64,000 nt of DNA from Fibrobacteria bacterium (GCA_020633825.1 JACKCV010000002.1:565051-629050), one strand, 5' to 3'; shown: positions 19,498 through 28,478, numbered from the stretch's first letter. Numbers and translations: made by a program. Notes: generated by a model not told the origin, from the letters alone.

Positions 19498-19537
19498 CGA
19501 AGAAGCCTCTGACACACGTCGGGGGCTTCTTTCGTTT
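19498..19537 (+). terminator. Terminator after tRNA-Ala
   Basis: AAGAAGCC (19500-19507) pairs with GGCTTCTT (19524-19531), followed by TCGTTT. The start of this element (ACTCGGTCGAT..CGAAGAAGCCTC) recurs after the broken tRNA copy at about 19772-19797, where the downstream stem strand is missing. Confidence 0.75.
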
Positions 19538-19548
19538 CCGGGCTGTGC

Positions 19549-19772
19549 GGTAGAGCACCACAATGGCATCCCTGGGGGTTGTGTTCGGCCGGGCTGCCGG
19601 TCTGCGGGGCGTTCCCTGGCTGCAGGCATTGGCGCCCTTTGTCGGGCTGCATCGCCGGGTCCGTGGACCCGGCTTGCTTCGCCCTTCGCGGGCCCCAGCG
19701 CCTTCGCTCGGGGATCCGCCTCCACATCCCGTCAGCCCGTCCTCACCGGGGTTCGAATCCCCGTGAGCTCCA
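19549..19772 (+). pseudogene. Interrupted second tRNA-Ala copy
   Basis: A 21-nt stretch ending in the anticodon loop (19549-19569) is identical to positions 19429-19449 of the intact tRNA-Ala. After about 178 bp of unrelated GC-rich sequence, the T-arm GGGGTTCGAATCCCC and a 3' end GTGAGCTCCA reappear (19748-19772), followed by the same 3' flank as the intact gene. The 5' acceptor strand is not recognisable upstream. The insert contains a strong hairpin, GCCGGGTCC/GGACCCGGC (19654-19662 with 19665-19673). It reads as a broken duplicate; an intron-like insertion in the anticodon arm is a less likely alternative because the 5' half is incomplete. Confidence 0.6.
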
Positions 19773-19785
19773 CTCGGTCGATCCA

Positions 19786-20105
19786 CGAAGAAGCCTCGAG
19801 CGAGGCGTCCGGAATGAAACACCCACTCGATGGGGACAACCACTCAGGGACGCCGGGGAGGCGAAGGGGAAAGACCTGTCGACTGACACCGGATTTTTCC
19901 TCTGGTCCTCTCTTTCATGAAAATGGCCCGTTCCGTTCGATTCGAGGTTCCCGCAAACGTGGCAGGCATCCTCTAGCCGGACGAGTCGGAGCCGAGAGAA
20001 CTGAGTATCAGGCCAGAGCGCAAATTGCCGGAAGCGACAAGGTCCTCCATGAAGATACACCGCCGAGCTCTGGCGCACCAGTTCCAAGGGTGGTAACATC
20101 CGCCC
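19786..20105. other. Intergenic leader of the chemosensory operon
   Basis: 320 bp without a supportable gene. The first part is the repeated tRNA-Ala flank, including a small GCCTC/GAGGC hairpin. The rest should hold the promoter of the cheB operon, but I cannot point to convincing -35/-10 boxes or a known riboswitch. No clear ribosome binding site precedes the cheB ATG at 20106. Confidence 0.4.
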
Positions 20106-21317
20106 ATGGTCGGTTCCCCTGATGAATCCCTTGGCATCCTGGTCGTCGACGATTCGGCAACGTATCGGATGATCTTGTCGCGCGCGCTGAAATCCTGGCC
20201 ACAGGCGGTCGTGGTGGGTACCGCGGCCGATGGTGCCGCCGCCTTGAAGGCGATCGAGGAAAAGGGACCGGATCTCGTTCTGCTCGATGTTTCGATGCCG
20301 GTTCTCGATGGGATCGAAACCCTCAAACGTCTGAAAGCGGGCGGGTCGCAGGTCGATGTGGTGATGTGCTCGGGCTTGGACGGTTCGCAAACGGGGCTCA
20401 CCATGCAGGCCCTGGGCCTGGGGGCCCTCGATTTCGTTCCCAAGCCGCAGTCCGACAATCCGGCCGAAAGTTTCGCTTCGTTGGGAGCCTCCCTCCAGCC
20501 GTTGTTGGAACTGGCGCTGCAACGGAAACGGCAGCGGAAACGCCTGGGTACCGTGGCGAAGGAACCGTCGAAGTCGTCCCTTTCGACTCCTTCGGCTTCC
20601 GTGCCACCGGAAGTCCTCCTTCGTCCACCGGTACGCCACGAGACCTCGGGAAAACCGAACATCGCCCCGGCTCCCGCGACGAAGGTGGTTCCAGGGAAAA
20701 CGCTCGGCGTTCCCCGGAAGCTTCCTGCGAATCTCGAGGCGATCCTCATCGGTGTTTCCACGGGAGGACCGAACGCGTTGCAGGCGCTGGTCCCCAAACT
20801 ACCCCGCGATCCCGGGTGCCCCATCCTCTGTGTCCAGCACATGCCCCCGTTGTTCACGGCCTCCCTGGCCGAACGACTCGATCGCTCTTCGGCCCTGACC
20901 GTTTCTGAAGGTGCCGAAGGCACCGTGTGCGAATCCGGGTTCCTGTACATCGCTCCAGGGGGACGGCACATGGTCGTGGAACGGGGAACCGACTCCAAGG
21001 TGAGGTTGCGCCTGAATGACGGGGCTCCGGTCCATTCCTGCCGACCCGCGGTCGACGTCCTCTTCAAATCGGCCCTCGACGTCTGGGGGGGGCGGGTTCT
21101 GACCGTGATCCTGACCGGCATGGGTGCCGACGGGGCCTCGGGGGTGGCGGCGCTGCGCTCCAAGGGGGCCTGGAGCATCGCCCAGGACGAAGCGACCTCC
21201 GTGGTCTGGGGCATGCCCGGGGCCGTGGTGCAACAAGGACTCGCCGACGAGATTCTCCCCATCGACCAGATCGGCGAGAGGATCACCGAAATCCTGCGCA
21301 AGGTGGGGCGTCGATGA
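20106..21317 (+). CDS. cheB: Chemotaxis protein-glutamate methylesterase CheB
   Basis: 403 aa. An N-terminal receiver domain (ILVVDDSA; phosphoacceptor Asp61 in LLDVSMP; lysine in FVPKPQ) is followed by a long basic/proline-rich linker (residues ~140-205). The C-terminal methylesterase domain has the catalytic triad visible as Ser218 in GVSTGGPNAL, His245 in QHMPP and Asp342 in GMGADGASG. It removes methyl groups from, or deamidates, chemoreceptors. It is the first gene of a nine-gene operon, and its stop overlaps the cheR start (ATGA). No receptor gene is present in the cluster, so the substrate must be encoded elsewhere. Confidence 0.95.
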   Translation: MVGSPDESLGILVVDDSATYRMILSRALKSWPQAVVVGTAADGAAALKAIEEKGPDLVLLDVSMPVLDGIETLKRLKAGGSQVDVVMCSGLDGSQTGLTMQALGLGALDFVPKPQSDNPAESFASLGASLQPLLELALQRKRQRKRLGTVAKEPSKSSLSTPSASVPPEVLLRPPVRHETSGKPNIAPAPATKVVPGKTLGVPRKLPANLEAILIGVSTGGPNALQALVPKLPRDPGCPILCVQHMPPLFTASLAERLDRSSALTVSEGAEGTVCESGFLYIAPGGRHMVVERGTDSKVRLRLNDGAPVHSCRPAVDVLFKSALDVWGGRVLTVILTGMGADGASGVAALRSKGAWSIAQDEATSVVWGMPGAVVQQGLADEILPIDQIGERITEILRKVGRR

Positions 21318-22162
21318 AGCTGGTCGGCGGGGAGTTCGAATTGATGAAGAGCTTCGTCCAGAAGCACTGCGGAATCCATCTCGATTCGGGCAAGGAGTAC
21401 CTCATCGAGACGAGACTCTCCGATCTCGTCGCGGAAAGCGGATGCACGTCCTTCCGCGATTTCCACCAGCTGGCCCTGTCGGACCGCAGCGGAAGACTCC
21501 GCGATCGCATCGTGGACGCCATGACGACCAACGAGACCTACTTCTTCCGCGACGACAACCTCTGGACCTACCTCAAGGAGATCGCCGTCCCGCAGCTCCT
21601 GGAGCGCGTTTCCCGCAACGGATCCGCCCGGATCTGGTCGGCGGCCGCCTCCACGGGCCAGGAAGCTTATTCCCTGGCGATGCTCATCGACGAACTCGCC
21701 CGGGCCAAGGGGGCGCCGCAGCTGGCCAAGGCCGTCGAAATCGTGGGGACCGACATCTCCTCGGCGGCACTGTTCCTGGCCATCTCCGGTCGCTACGACA
21801 GTCTGGCGATTCGTCGCGGACTTTCCGACGAAAGGCGGCGCAGGTACTTCACCCAGGAGGGCAACGTCTGGGTGCTCTCTGAGGAGATCCGCGCCCGCGC
21901 CAAATTCCGGAAGTTCAATCTCCTCGACAGCCTTTCGTCGTTGGGAACTTTCGATCTGGTCCTGTGCAGGTACGTCGCCATCTACTTCCAGGAGGAGGTG
22001 AAGCGGGACCTGTTCACGAGGGTCGCCGCGGTGCTTCGGCCCGGTTCGCCGCTCCTGTTGGGAGCCACGGAAAGCTTGCGGGGGCTCACCGACGCCTACG
22101 ATTCCGGAGTCCATGGCAATTGCACGGTCTACACGCGACGGACGGCGGGAGGAAGGCCATGA
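21314..22162 (+). CDS. cheR: Chemotaxis protein methyltransferase CheR
   Basis: 282 aa, the size of a stand-alone CheR. An N-terminal helical domain (FVQKHCGIHLDSGKEYLI) leads into TNETYFFRD. The SAM-binding motif ASTGQEAYSLAM, GTDIS and FDLVLCRYVAIYF follow. It methylates glutamates of chemoreceptors using S-adenosylmethionine. No TPR or pentapeptide-binding extension is visible. The start overlaps the cheB stop by 4 bp, so translation is probably coupled. Confidence 0.95.
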   Translation: MKLVGGEFELMKSFVQKHCGIHLDSGKEYLIETRLSDLVAESGCTSFRDFHQLALSDRSGRLRDRIVDAMTTNETYFFRDDNLWTYLKEIAVPQLLERVSRNGSARIWSAAASTGQEAYSLAMLIDELARAKGAPQLAKAVEIVGTDISSAALFLAISGRYDSLAIRRGLSDERRRRYFTQEGNVWVLSEEIRARAKFRKFNLLDSLSSLGTFDLVLCRYVAIYFQEEVKRDLFTRVAAVLRPGSPLLLGATESLRGLTDAYDSGVHGNCTVYTRRTAGGRP

Positions 22163-22542
22163 AGATCCTCGTGGTCGACGATTCCCGCTCGTTGCGGCAT
22201 TCCCTCCATCTGATCCTGGAGGTCATCTCCGCGGTCATCCTGGACGCGGGCGACGGACTGGAAGCCCTCGAAGTGCTGGAGCGGGAAGGACCCGTCGATC
22301 TGGTCCTGCTCGACATCGAGATGCCCCGGATGGACGGGATCACCTTCCTCGAAGTGGTGAAGAAGGATCCCCGCTGGGCATCCATCCCGGTCATCGTCCT
22401 GTCGGGGGTGGGGCAGCGCGAATCGATCATCAAGGCCGTCCAGGAAGGGGCCAAACAGTACCTGACCAAGCCGTTCACGAGTTCCGAATTGCTTTCGCGC
22501 ATCGTGCAGGCGCTCGAGATCGAAGGAGGGCGGATCCCATGA
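22159..22542 (+). CDS. cheY: CheY-type single-domain response regulator
   Basis: 127 aa, receiver domain only. MKILVVDDSRSLRHSL carries the acidic pair, LLDIEMP the phosphoacceptor Asp, VLSG the Thr/Ser position (here Ser) and YLTKPF the conserved Lys. It is probably phosphorylated by the hybrid CheA of the same operon. Its target is unknown; no flagellar motor genes are nearby. The ATG overlaps the cheR stop (ATGA) and a GGAGG lies upstream inside cheR. Confidence 0.9.
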   Translation: MKILVVDDSRSLRHSLHLILEVISAVILDAGDGLEALEVLEREGPVDLVLLDIEMPRMDGITFLEVVKKDPRWASIPVIVLSGVGQRESIIKAVQEGAKQYLTKPFTSSELLSRIVQALEIEGGRIP

Positions 22543-23426
22543 ACAGGGATGGAATTCTCGCGGCGCTGCGGGGGGAGATCAACCTTCCCCCCCTTCCCGA
22601 GGTCCTGGCGCGCCTCGACGCCTGCCTGGCCGATCCCGAGGTCGACGTGCGCGAGGTGGCGAAGGTGATCATGACGGATTCCGTCTTGTCGGGCCAGATG
22701 ATCCGGATGGCCAACAGCGTCTACTACCGGCGCAACGGCTCCGAGGTCGCTTCGGTGTCCTCCGCGTTGCAGCGTCTCGGGTTGAGGATGGCCCGCGGCC
22801 TCGTGTACGCCCTGTCCCTGCCGGGACTTTTCGGGGGTCGGTCGATTCCCTTCCAGAAGCCGCTGTGGCGGCATTCTCTTTCGGTGGCGGCGTTCTCCTC
22901 GAGCCTTTGGGATCTGGTGGGAGGGGCATCCAACGAGCGGGAGGTCCCCTATTTCTGCGGCCTCGTGCACGACGTGGGCGCTCTGGTCATGGGGACCATC
23001 GATCCCGGGTACGCGGACTTCCTGCGCCAGGCTGCATCGGGGCGCGAGACCGGGAGCTGGGACGAGCGGGACCTCGGCGGATGGGAGATGGATCGCTACG
23101 GAATCCACCACGCCGAAGTCGGCGGCATCTTCCTCGCCGAGCGCTGGAAGGTGCCGGGGATCGTTGCCCGGGTGGTGGCCTCCCACCACGATCCCGATTG
23201 GCTTTCCTCCGCGGACGACGAGACGACACGTCGTCTGGTGGCTATCCTTCAAGTTGCCGATGGGGTCTGCTCGCACTCGGGATTCGGGTGGGACGGGCTT
23301 CCGGCGAGCGGACGTGCCTTCAACGAGGGGGCATGGGAATTCCTCGGGCTCGAACTATCCGCCGTGGACGCCATCATGGCGCACATGGCTTCGAGCGTCG
23401 TGCACGCCGAACTGCTTTTGTCTTGA
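22539..23426 (+). CDS. HDOD domain protein
   Basis: 295 aa with an HDOD domain over about residues 10-210: INLPPLPEVLARLDACLADP, VAKVIMTDSVLSGQMIRMAN, SALQRLGLRMARGLVYAL and CGLVHDVGALVMG. HDOD proteins are relatives of HD phosphohydrolases that usually lack catalysis and act in signalling. Here an HD-like pair (VHDVG) is visible, but the full metal-binding set is not obvious. The ATG overlaps the cheY stop (ATGA), with GAAGGAGGG upstream. Its place inside the chemosensory operon suggests it is an output or adaptor component. Confidence 0.85.
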   Translation: MNRDGILAALRGEINLPPLPEVLARLDACLADPEVDVREVAKVIMTDSVLSGQMIRMANSVYYRRNGSEVASVSSALQRLGLRMARGLVYALSLPGLFGGRSIPFQKPLWRHSLSVAAFSSSLWDLVGGASNEREVPYFCGLVHDVGALVMGTIDPGYADFLRQAASGRETGSWDERDLGGWEMDRYGIHHAEVGGIFLAERWKVPGIVARVVASHHDPDWLSSADDETTRRLVAILQVADGVCSHSGFGWDGLPASGRAFNEGAWEFLGLELSAVDAIMAHMASSVVHAELLLS

Positions 23427-23437
23427 GGAGGTTTTCG

Positions 23438-23788
23438 ATGGATCCGAACATTCCCGTGGTGGATCGCGACGGTGCCATGGAGCGATTGGATGGGGACGAG
23501 GAGCTTTGGGGCGAAATCCGCTCCATCTGGATCGAGGACTCGCCCCAGATGCTGTCGGCGGTGCTGGTCGCGTCCTCCGGGAGGTCCTCCGATGGACTGC
23601 GCCGCGCCGCCCACGCCTTGAAAGGGGCTTCCTCCAACGTCGGAGCCACCCGTGTCGCGGAAGCCGCGCGTCTCCTCGAGGCCGCCGCCCCCTCCGAGGC
23701 TTGGGAGACGCTCGACCTCCAGGTCGAATCGCTGCGTCGCGAAGTCGATGCGGCCAAGTCCGCTCTCATGGCCCTGGAAGCGGCGTGA
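23438..23788 (+). CDS. Histidine phosphotransfer (Hpt) domain protein
   Basis: 116 aa, a single Hpt four-helix domain with the phosphoryl-accepting histidine at about residue 59 in RRAAHALKGASSNVGA. It probably relays phosphate between the CheA receiver and another receiver such as that of the next gene. GAGGAGG precedes the ATG and its stop overlaps the next start (GTGA). A stand-alone Hpt beside a CheA that already has its own Hpt suggests a multistep relay. Confidence 0.85.
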   Translation: MDPNIPVVDRDGAMERLDGDEELWGEIRSIWIEDSPQMLSAVLVASSGRSSDGLRRAAHALKGASSNVGATRVAEAARLLEAAAPSEAWETLDLQVESLRREVDAAKSALMALEAA

Positions 23789-24915
23789 ATCTCGGGGTGG
23801 CCCATTCTGGTGGTCGCCCCCACGTCCTGGTGGTCGACGATGAACGCGCCAACCTCGCCTTGCTGGCGCTCACCTTGCGCAACGAGGGGTACGAGGTGTC
23901 CACCAGCCCTTCCGGGGGCGACGCCTTGGAGCGGGCCCGCGGCCAGTCGCCCGACCTGATCCTCCTCGATGTCCTGATGCCCGGAATGGACGGCTACCAG
24001 GTGATCGCCGCCCTGAAGGAAGATCCCTCCACCTCGAGGATCCCGGTCATATTCCTGTCCGGAATGGAAGATCTCTCCGCAAAGTTGAGGGGGTTTTCCC
24101 TGGGGGCGGTCGACTACGTGACCAAGCCCTTCCATGTGGAGGAACTGCGGGCCCGGGTGAGGATCCACCTCCAGCTCGAACACGGGCGGAAGGTCCTGGT
24201 CGAGGAACAGGCCCGTCGACTCGAGCAATTGGCCGTGGCCCAAAGGATGTTGATGGTGCGGCCGGAGGAACTGCCCCAGGCGAGGTTCGGGGTCTCCCAT
24301 GTGATGCGCGAGGAAGCCGGGGGAGACTTCTACGATGTCCTCGAGCCCGGACCGGGATGGCACGGGTACCTCATCGGCGACGCTTCCGGGCACGATCTGG
24401 GAACCAGTCTCGTCGCGGCGGGGGCGCAAGTGCTGATGCGGCAGAATGCCGGGCCGCTGTGGTCGCCCACGCAAACCTTCGCATTGGTCAACGATGCCCT
24501 GGTTTCGTGGGTGCCTTCGGGGAAGTTCCTCACGGCGGTGTTCGCGAGCCTGAATCGGTTGACCGGAGTCCTGCAGGTGGTTTCCGCGGCACATCCCCCG
24601 GCCCTCATCCTCGACTCCTCCGGGACCGCGAGGTTCCTCGAGCTGCCGGGAGACGTGCTGGGGGTTTTCCACGGGGCCCGATTCGGGGCGACGGAGGAAG
24701 TCCTGCGCCCCGGGGACAAGGTCGTGCTCTACACGGACGGCCTGGTGGAGCGTCCCGACGGGGGCGTGGTCTGGAGCAGTGGCCTGGAGCGTCTCAGGGA
24801 GTGCGCGCTCGACCATCGGACGGAGTCGATCTCGGACCTTCCCGCGCGTCTACATGCGGATCTGGCGGAGGCGAATCCCTCCGACGACGTGGCCGTCCTG
24901 GCGTTCGAGTATTGA
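23785..24915 (+). CDS. Response regulator with PP2C-type (RsbU/SpoIIE-like) phosphatase output
   Basis: 376 aa from a GTG overlapping the Hpt stop. The receiver domain spans residues ~10-130 (LVVDDE, Asp62 in LLDVLMPGMDG, YVTKPF). A short coiled linker (RKVLVEEQARRLEQLAVAQ) leads to a PP2C phosphatase domain with EEAGGDFYD, IGDASGHD, SAAHPPALIL, LYTDGLVERPDG and NPSDDVAVLAFEY. Such proteins dephosphorylate STAS anti-sigma factor antagonists, and a STAS gene follows directly. This gives a partner-switch output under control of the chemosensory kinase. The GHD variant at the usual GHG position is minor. Confidence 0.9.
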   Translation: MNLGVAHSGGRPHVLVVDDERANLALLALTLRNEGYEVSTSPSGGDALERARGQSPDLILLDVLMPGMDGYQVIAALKEDPSTSRIPVIFLSGMEDLSAKLRGFSLGAVDYVTKPFHVEELRARVRIHLQLEHGRKVLVEEQARRLEQLAVAQRMLMVRPEELPQARFGVSHVMREEAGGDFYDVLEPGPGWHGYLIGDASGHDLGTSLVAAGAQVLMRQNAGPLWSPTQTFALVNDALVSWVPSGKFLTAVFASLNRLTGVLQVVSAAHPPALILDSSGTARFLELPGDVLGVFHGARFGATEEVLRPGDKVVLYTDGLVERPDGGVVWSSGLERLRECALDHRTESISDLPARLHADLAEANPSDDVAVLAFEY

Positions 24916-25019
24916 AACCTCGCCGAAGGCGGCGCGGACATGGTGATTTGTGTTGCAACCGGCGGTCCGGAAGGGGAAACTTGGACCGTCGGCACATCCT
25001 TGCCGAAGGAGGGTGGATC

Positions 25020-25313
25020 ATGGTTCGCGTCACGGTCGAAAACGGGGTATCACGGATCCTTCCGCAAGGGACCCTAGACCTGAATGCCATCACGGAGATT
25101 CAGCTCGCCCTGGAGGATGCGGCCAAGGAACGCGAGATCATCGTGGATCTCAAGGGGATCCAGATGCTTTCCTCCTCGGCGATCGGAGCCTTGATCGCAG
25201 GCCACAACGCCTTGCGGGCGCATGGCCGAAAACTCAAGATCGAGGGCGCTTCCGATGGCATCCGCCATCTTTTGAGGCTCATGGGGCTGGACCGCCACTT
25301 CGACATCGCCTGA
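25020..25313 (+). CDS. STAS domain protein (anti-sigma factor antagonist type)
   Basis: 97 aa, one STAS domain: GVSRILPQGTLDLNAITEIQ, EIIVDLKGIQMLSSSAIGAL, LRAHGRKLKIEG. Ser52 lies at the position phosphorylated in SpoIIAA; the preceding Asp of the usual DSS motif is Ser here. It is expected to be a substrate of the PP2C phosphatase upstream and to bind a serine kinase/anti-sigma factor not found in this window. GGAGGG precedes the ATG. The 104-bp gap before it is the largest in the operon and could hold an internal promoter. Confidence 0.85.
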   Translation: MVRVTVENGVSRILPQGTLDLNAITEIQLALEDAAKEREIIVDLKGIQMLSSSAIGALIAGHNALRAHGRKLKIEGASDGIRHLLRLMGLDRHFDIA

Positions 25314-25330
25314 CCGGAGGATCGCGCCCC

Positions 25331-28300
25331 ATGGCCGTATCGGAAAACGACGAGACCCTGCAATTGTTCCTGGAGGAGGCTCGGGAACACCTGCAGGACA
25401 TCGAGACCGATCTTCTCGAGATCGAACGGAACGCCGATTCTCCGGGAGGGGAACTGGTCAACAAGGTGTTCCGCGGAATCCACTCCATCAAGGGGGCCGC
25501 CGGATTCTTCGGCTTGACCCGCATGAAGGACCTCGCGCACGGCATGGAGAACCTGCTCAACCGGATGCGGAATGCGGAAGTCCGAGCCGAACGCGCCGTC
25601 GTCGAGGCGCTCCTGAGGGCGGCGGATCTCCTGAACTCCATGGTGGAGGCCCCGGAGGCATCCGAACAGATCGAGATCGCCTCCGCATTGTCCATGCTCA
25701 AGTCGGTCGCTCCCGAGTCCGCCGCCGCCGCGGATCGGCCCAAGGTGAAGCTCATGGACAAGGCCAGCCGACCCGTGTTCGATCTATCCCCCTCGGATCT
25801 GGAGTCGGCTTGCAAGGGAGGCAAATCCCTCTATCTGCTGACCTTCGACCTGGTGCAGGATGTCGAAGCCCGCGGGAAATCCCCCCTGGATCTGTTGCGG
25901 GATCTCGAGAAGACGGGATTGATCGTCGAATCCACCGTCCGGGTGGATCGCGACGGGCTCATCGAAGGCTCGCCCCAGCTCCTTCCCTTCCAGATCCTCT
26001 ACGCGACCGTCCTCGACGAAGACATGACCGTCCTGCTCACCGGACTGTCCCCGGAGAACATCCGGAAGGTCGATCCCGCCACCTTCGATTCCGGGAAGTC
26101 CGCCCCGGGGTCCGGCAGACCCGCCGCGACGAAGGGAAAGCGCGCCAGGAAGAAGAGCGCGGAACCGCTCCGGGAGCCGCTCCCCGAGCCGCCGATGGAA
26201 ACCGCCCCAAGGGAGACTACGATGACGGAATCCGTCGCCATTCCGGATGCGCCCCTTTCCGAGTCCAGATCCGCCGGGATCCTCCCGGGAGGTGCCGCGG
26301 CCGCCAACACCCTGCGGGTCAACGTCAAGGTCCTGGACCGGCTGATGACTCTCGCCGGCGAACTCGTGCTGGCCCGCAACCAGCTGGTCCAGAAGGTCTC
26401 CGCCAAGAACCATTCCGAGATCCAGACGTCCAGCCAGGGATTGTCCATGATCATCAGCGAGCTCCAGGAAGCCGTGATGAGCACCCGCATGCAGCCGCTC
26501 TCGATCGTGTTCGGCAAGTACCACCGCGTCGTGCGGGACATGGCCGGGGCTCTGGGGAAGGACATCCGACTGGAGGTCGACGGGGAGGATGTCGAGCTCG
26601 ACAAGACCGTGATCGAGTCCATCGGAGACCCTCTCACGCACCTGGTGCGCAACGCCGTCGACCATGGCGTGGAAGCGAACTCGCGCAAGCGGGTCGAGGC
26701 GGGCAAGCCCGCGACGGCGACCATCCGTCTGAACGCCTTCCACGAAGCCGGCAAGGTGGTCGTCGAGGTGTCCGACGACGGACGGGGCATCGACACCGAC
26801 CTCGTGAAGGCCAAGGCCCTCGAGCGGCGCCTGGTCGAGCCCGCGGCACTCGACCGCATGTCGGAGAAGGAGATCATCGACCTCATCTTCCTGCCCGGGT
26901 TCTCCACGGCTTCCCAGGTGACCGACATCTCCGGTCGAGGTGTCGGGATGGACGTCGTGAAGACGAATTTCACCAGGCTGGGCGGGGTCATCGAAATCGA
27001 GTCCCGGCGTGGCGAGGGATCCGTGTTCCGCGTGAAGCTCCCCCTGACGCTGGCCATCATCCCCAGTCTGCTCGTTTCCGTGGAGGACGAGACCTTCGCC
27101 ATCCCGCAGGTCAATCTGGTGGAGCTGGTGAGGATCCCCGCCCGTGACGTGCGCAACCGCATCGAACGGATCGGGGACGCTCTCGTGATGCGCTTGCGAG
27201 GACGTCTGCTCCCTCTCATCCGTCTATCGGACGCCCTGGGGATGGGGCCTCATCGCTTCCAGCATCCCGAGACGGGGGAATGGATGATCGACAAGCGGGA
27301 GCGGTTGGAGGACCGACGCGGTCCCGTGGATCGGGAGACCCGGCAGGAAAGCGCCCGGCGCACCCATTCCGACCGGAGATTCCACTCCGCCAGCGCCATC
27401 AACGTCGCGGTCCTGTCGGCCGGGGCCTTCCAGTACGGCCTGATCGTGGATCGCCTGCACGAGTCCGAGGAGATCGTGGTGAAACCCCTGGGAAGGCACC
27501 TGGCGGGGACCACCTGCTACGCGGGAGCGACCATCCTCGGAGACGGCAGGGTGTCCCTCATCCTGGACGTCATGGGACTGAGTCGGCAGTTGAGTCTGCG
27601 GGACGTGGGATCGGGCGAGAAGACCCGGGAGGAGGAACGCAATTCCTCGCGCGGCAGGGATACCCAGTCCCTGCTGCTGTTCGAAGTGGCCGAAGGGGAG
27701 CGCTTCGCCGTCCCCCTCGCCCTGGTGAGCCGTCTGGAGGTGGTTCCACGCAACGCCGTCGAACGTCCGGGGGGACGCCGCGCCATGCAGTACCGGGGCG
27801 GGAGCCTCCCCCTGCTCGACCTGGCCGACGTGGCCAAGGTCGGTCCCGTCGCCGATGTCGAATCCTGGTACGTGGTCGTGTTCGCCGTGGCGGGGCGCGA
27901 GGTGGGCCTGCTCGCCAGCCAGATCGTCGACATCGCCGAGGTTTCCGACGAAGTCGACGAACAGACCTTCCGTCAGGATGGCATCCTCGGATCGGCGATC
28001 GTGGGCGGGTCCACGACCCTCCTCGTGGACCTCTGGGGAGTCGTCCGATCCTGCCTACCCGGATGGATCCCCGACCGACCCGCGGCCGGGGGCGGGGGAG
28101 AGAGGCCTCCCATCCTGGTGGTCGACGACTCGCCCTTCTACAGGGGACAGATCAGCACCTTCCTCACCGAGGTCGGGTACGAGGTCGTGCAAGCCGAGGA
28201 CGGCTCCAAGGGGCTGGAAGCGCTGGAGGCCAGGAAGGACATCGGACTGGTCCTCACCGACATCGAGATGCCGGTCATGGACGGATTGGAATTCGTCCGG

Positions 28301-28477
28301 CGCATCCGCGCCTCCGAGCGCCTGCGCGGTCTTCCCGTGGTGGCCGTCACCTCCCTTTCCGGGGAGGACGCCCAATTGCGGGGACGGCTGGCGGGAGTGG
28401 ACCAGTACATGGTGAAATTGGATCGGGAAAAGATCGTTTCCGCCGTGGAAACCTTCGTCGCCCACGGGAGAACCTGA
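25331..28477 (+). CDS. cheA: Hybrid chemotaxis histidine kinase CheA with two CheW-like domains and a C-terminal receiver
   Basis: 1048 aa. Hpt domain with His51 in GIHSIKGAAGFFG; a probable regulator-binding segment at ~150-250; basic/proline linker at ~255-320. Dimerisation domain from ~327 (LRVNVKVLDRLMTLAGELV). ATPase domain with LVRNAVDHG (~435), DDGRGID (~480) and GRGVGMDVV (~535). A first CheW-like domain (~580-770) is interrupted by a charged insert (ERLEDRRGPVDRETRQESA). A second CheW-like domain spans ~780-915 (LLLFEVAEGERFAVPLALV). The receiver spans ~928-1048 with Asp977 in LTDIEMP. Ordinary CheA proteins are about 650 aa with one CheW-like domain. The built-in receiver could act as phosphate sink or relay partner for the separate Hpt. 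Signals are presumably received through CheW and receptors encoded elsewhere. Confidence 0.95.
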   Translation: MAVSENDETLQLFLEEAREHLQDIETDLLEIERNADSPGGELVNKVFRGIHSIKGAAGFFGLTRMKDLAHGMENLLNRMRNAEVRAERAVVEALLRAADLLNSMVEAPEASEQIEIASALSMLKSVAPESAAAADRPKVKLMDKASRPVFDLSPSDLESACKGGKSLYLLTFDLVQDVEARGKSPLDLLRDLEKTGLIVESTVRVDRDGLIEGSPQLLPFQILYATVLDEDMTVLLTGLSPENIRKVDPATFDSGKSAPGSGRPAATKGKRARKKSAEPLREPLPEPPMETAPRETTMTESVAIPDAPLSESRSAGILPGGAAAANTLRVNVKVLDRLMTLAGELVLARNQLVQKVSAKNHSEIQTSSQGLSMIISELQEAVMSTRMQPLSIVFGKYHRVVRDMAGALGKDIRLEVDGEDVELDKTVIESIGDPLTHLVRNAVDHGVEANSRKRVEAGKPATATIRLNAFHEAGKVVVEVSDDGRGIDTDLVKAKALERRLVEPAALDRMSEKEIIDLIFLPGFSTASQVTDISGRGVGMDVVKTNFTRLGGVIEIESRRGEGSVFRVKLPLTLAIIPSLLVSVEDETFAIPQVNLVELVRIPARDVRNRIERIGDALVMRLRGRLLPLIRLSDALGMGPHRFQHPETGEWMIDKRERLEDRRGPVDRETRQESARRTHSDRRFHSASAINVAVLSAGAFQYGLIVDRLHESEEIVVKPLGRHLAGTTCYAGATILGDGRVSLILDVMGLSRQLSLRDVGSGEKTREEERNSSRGRDTQSLLLFEVAEGERFAVPLALVSRLEVVPRNAVERPGGRRAMQYRGGSLPLLDLADVAKVGPVADVESWYVVVFAVAGREVGLLASQIVDIAEVSDEVDEQTFRQDGILGSAIVGGSTTLLVDLWGVVRSCLPGWIPDRPAAGGGGERPPILVVDDSPFYRGQISTFLTEVGYEVVQAEDGSKGLEALEARKDIGLVLTDIEMPVMDGLEFVRRIRASERLRGLPVVAVTSLSGEDAQLRGRLAGVDQYMVKLDREKIVSAVETFVAHGRT

Positions 28478-28478
28478 A

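Noticed and set aside
19980..20105. Possible cyclic-di-GMP or other riboswitch before cheB
   Set aside because: Conserved aptamer elements could not be matched by eye.
19427..20122. Plus-strand frame running through tRNA-Ala and the cheB leader
   Set aside because: It begins inside a tRNA gene and crosses the broken tRNA copy; no protein features.
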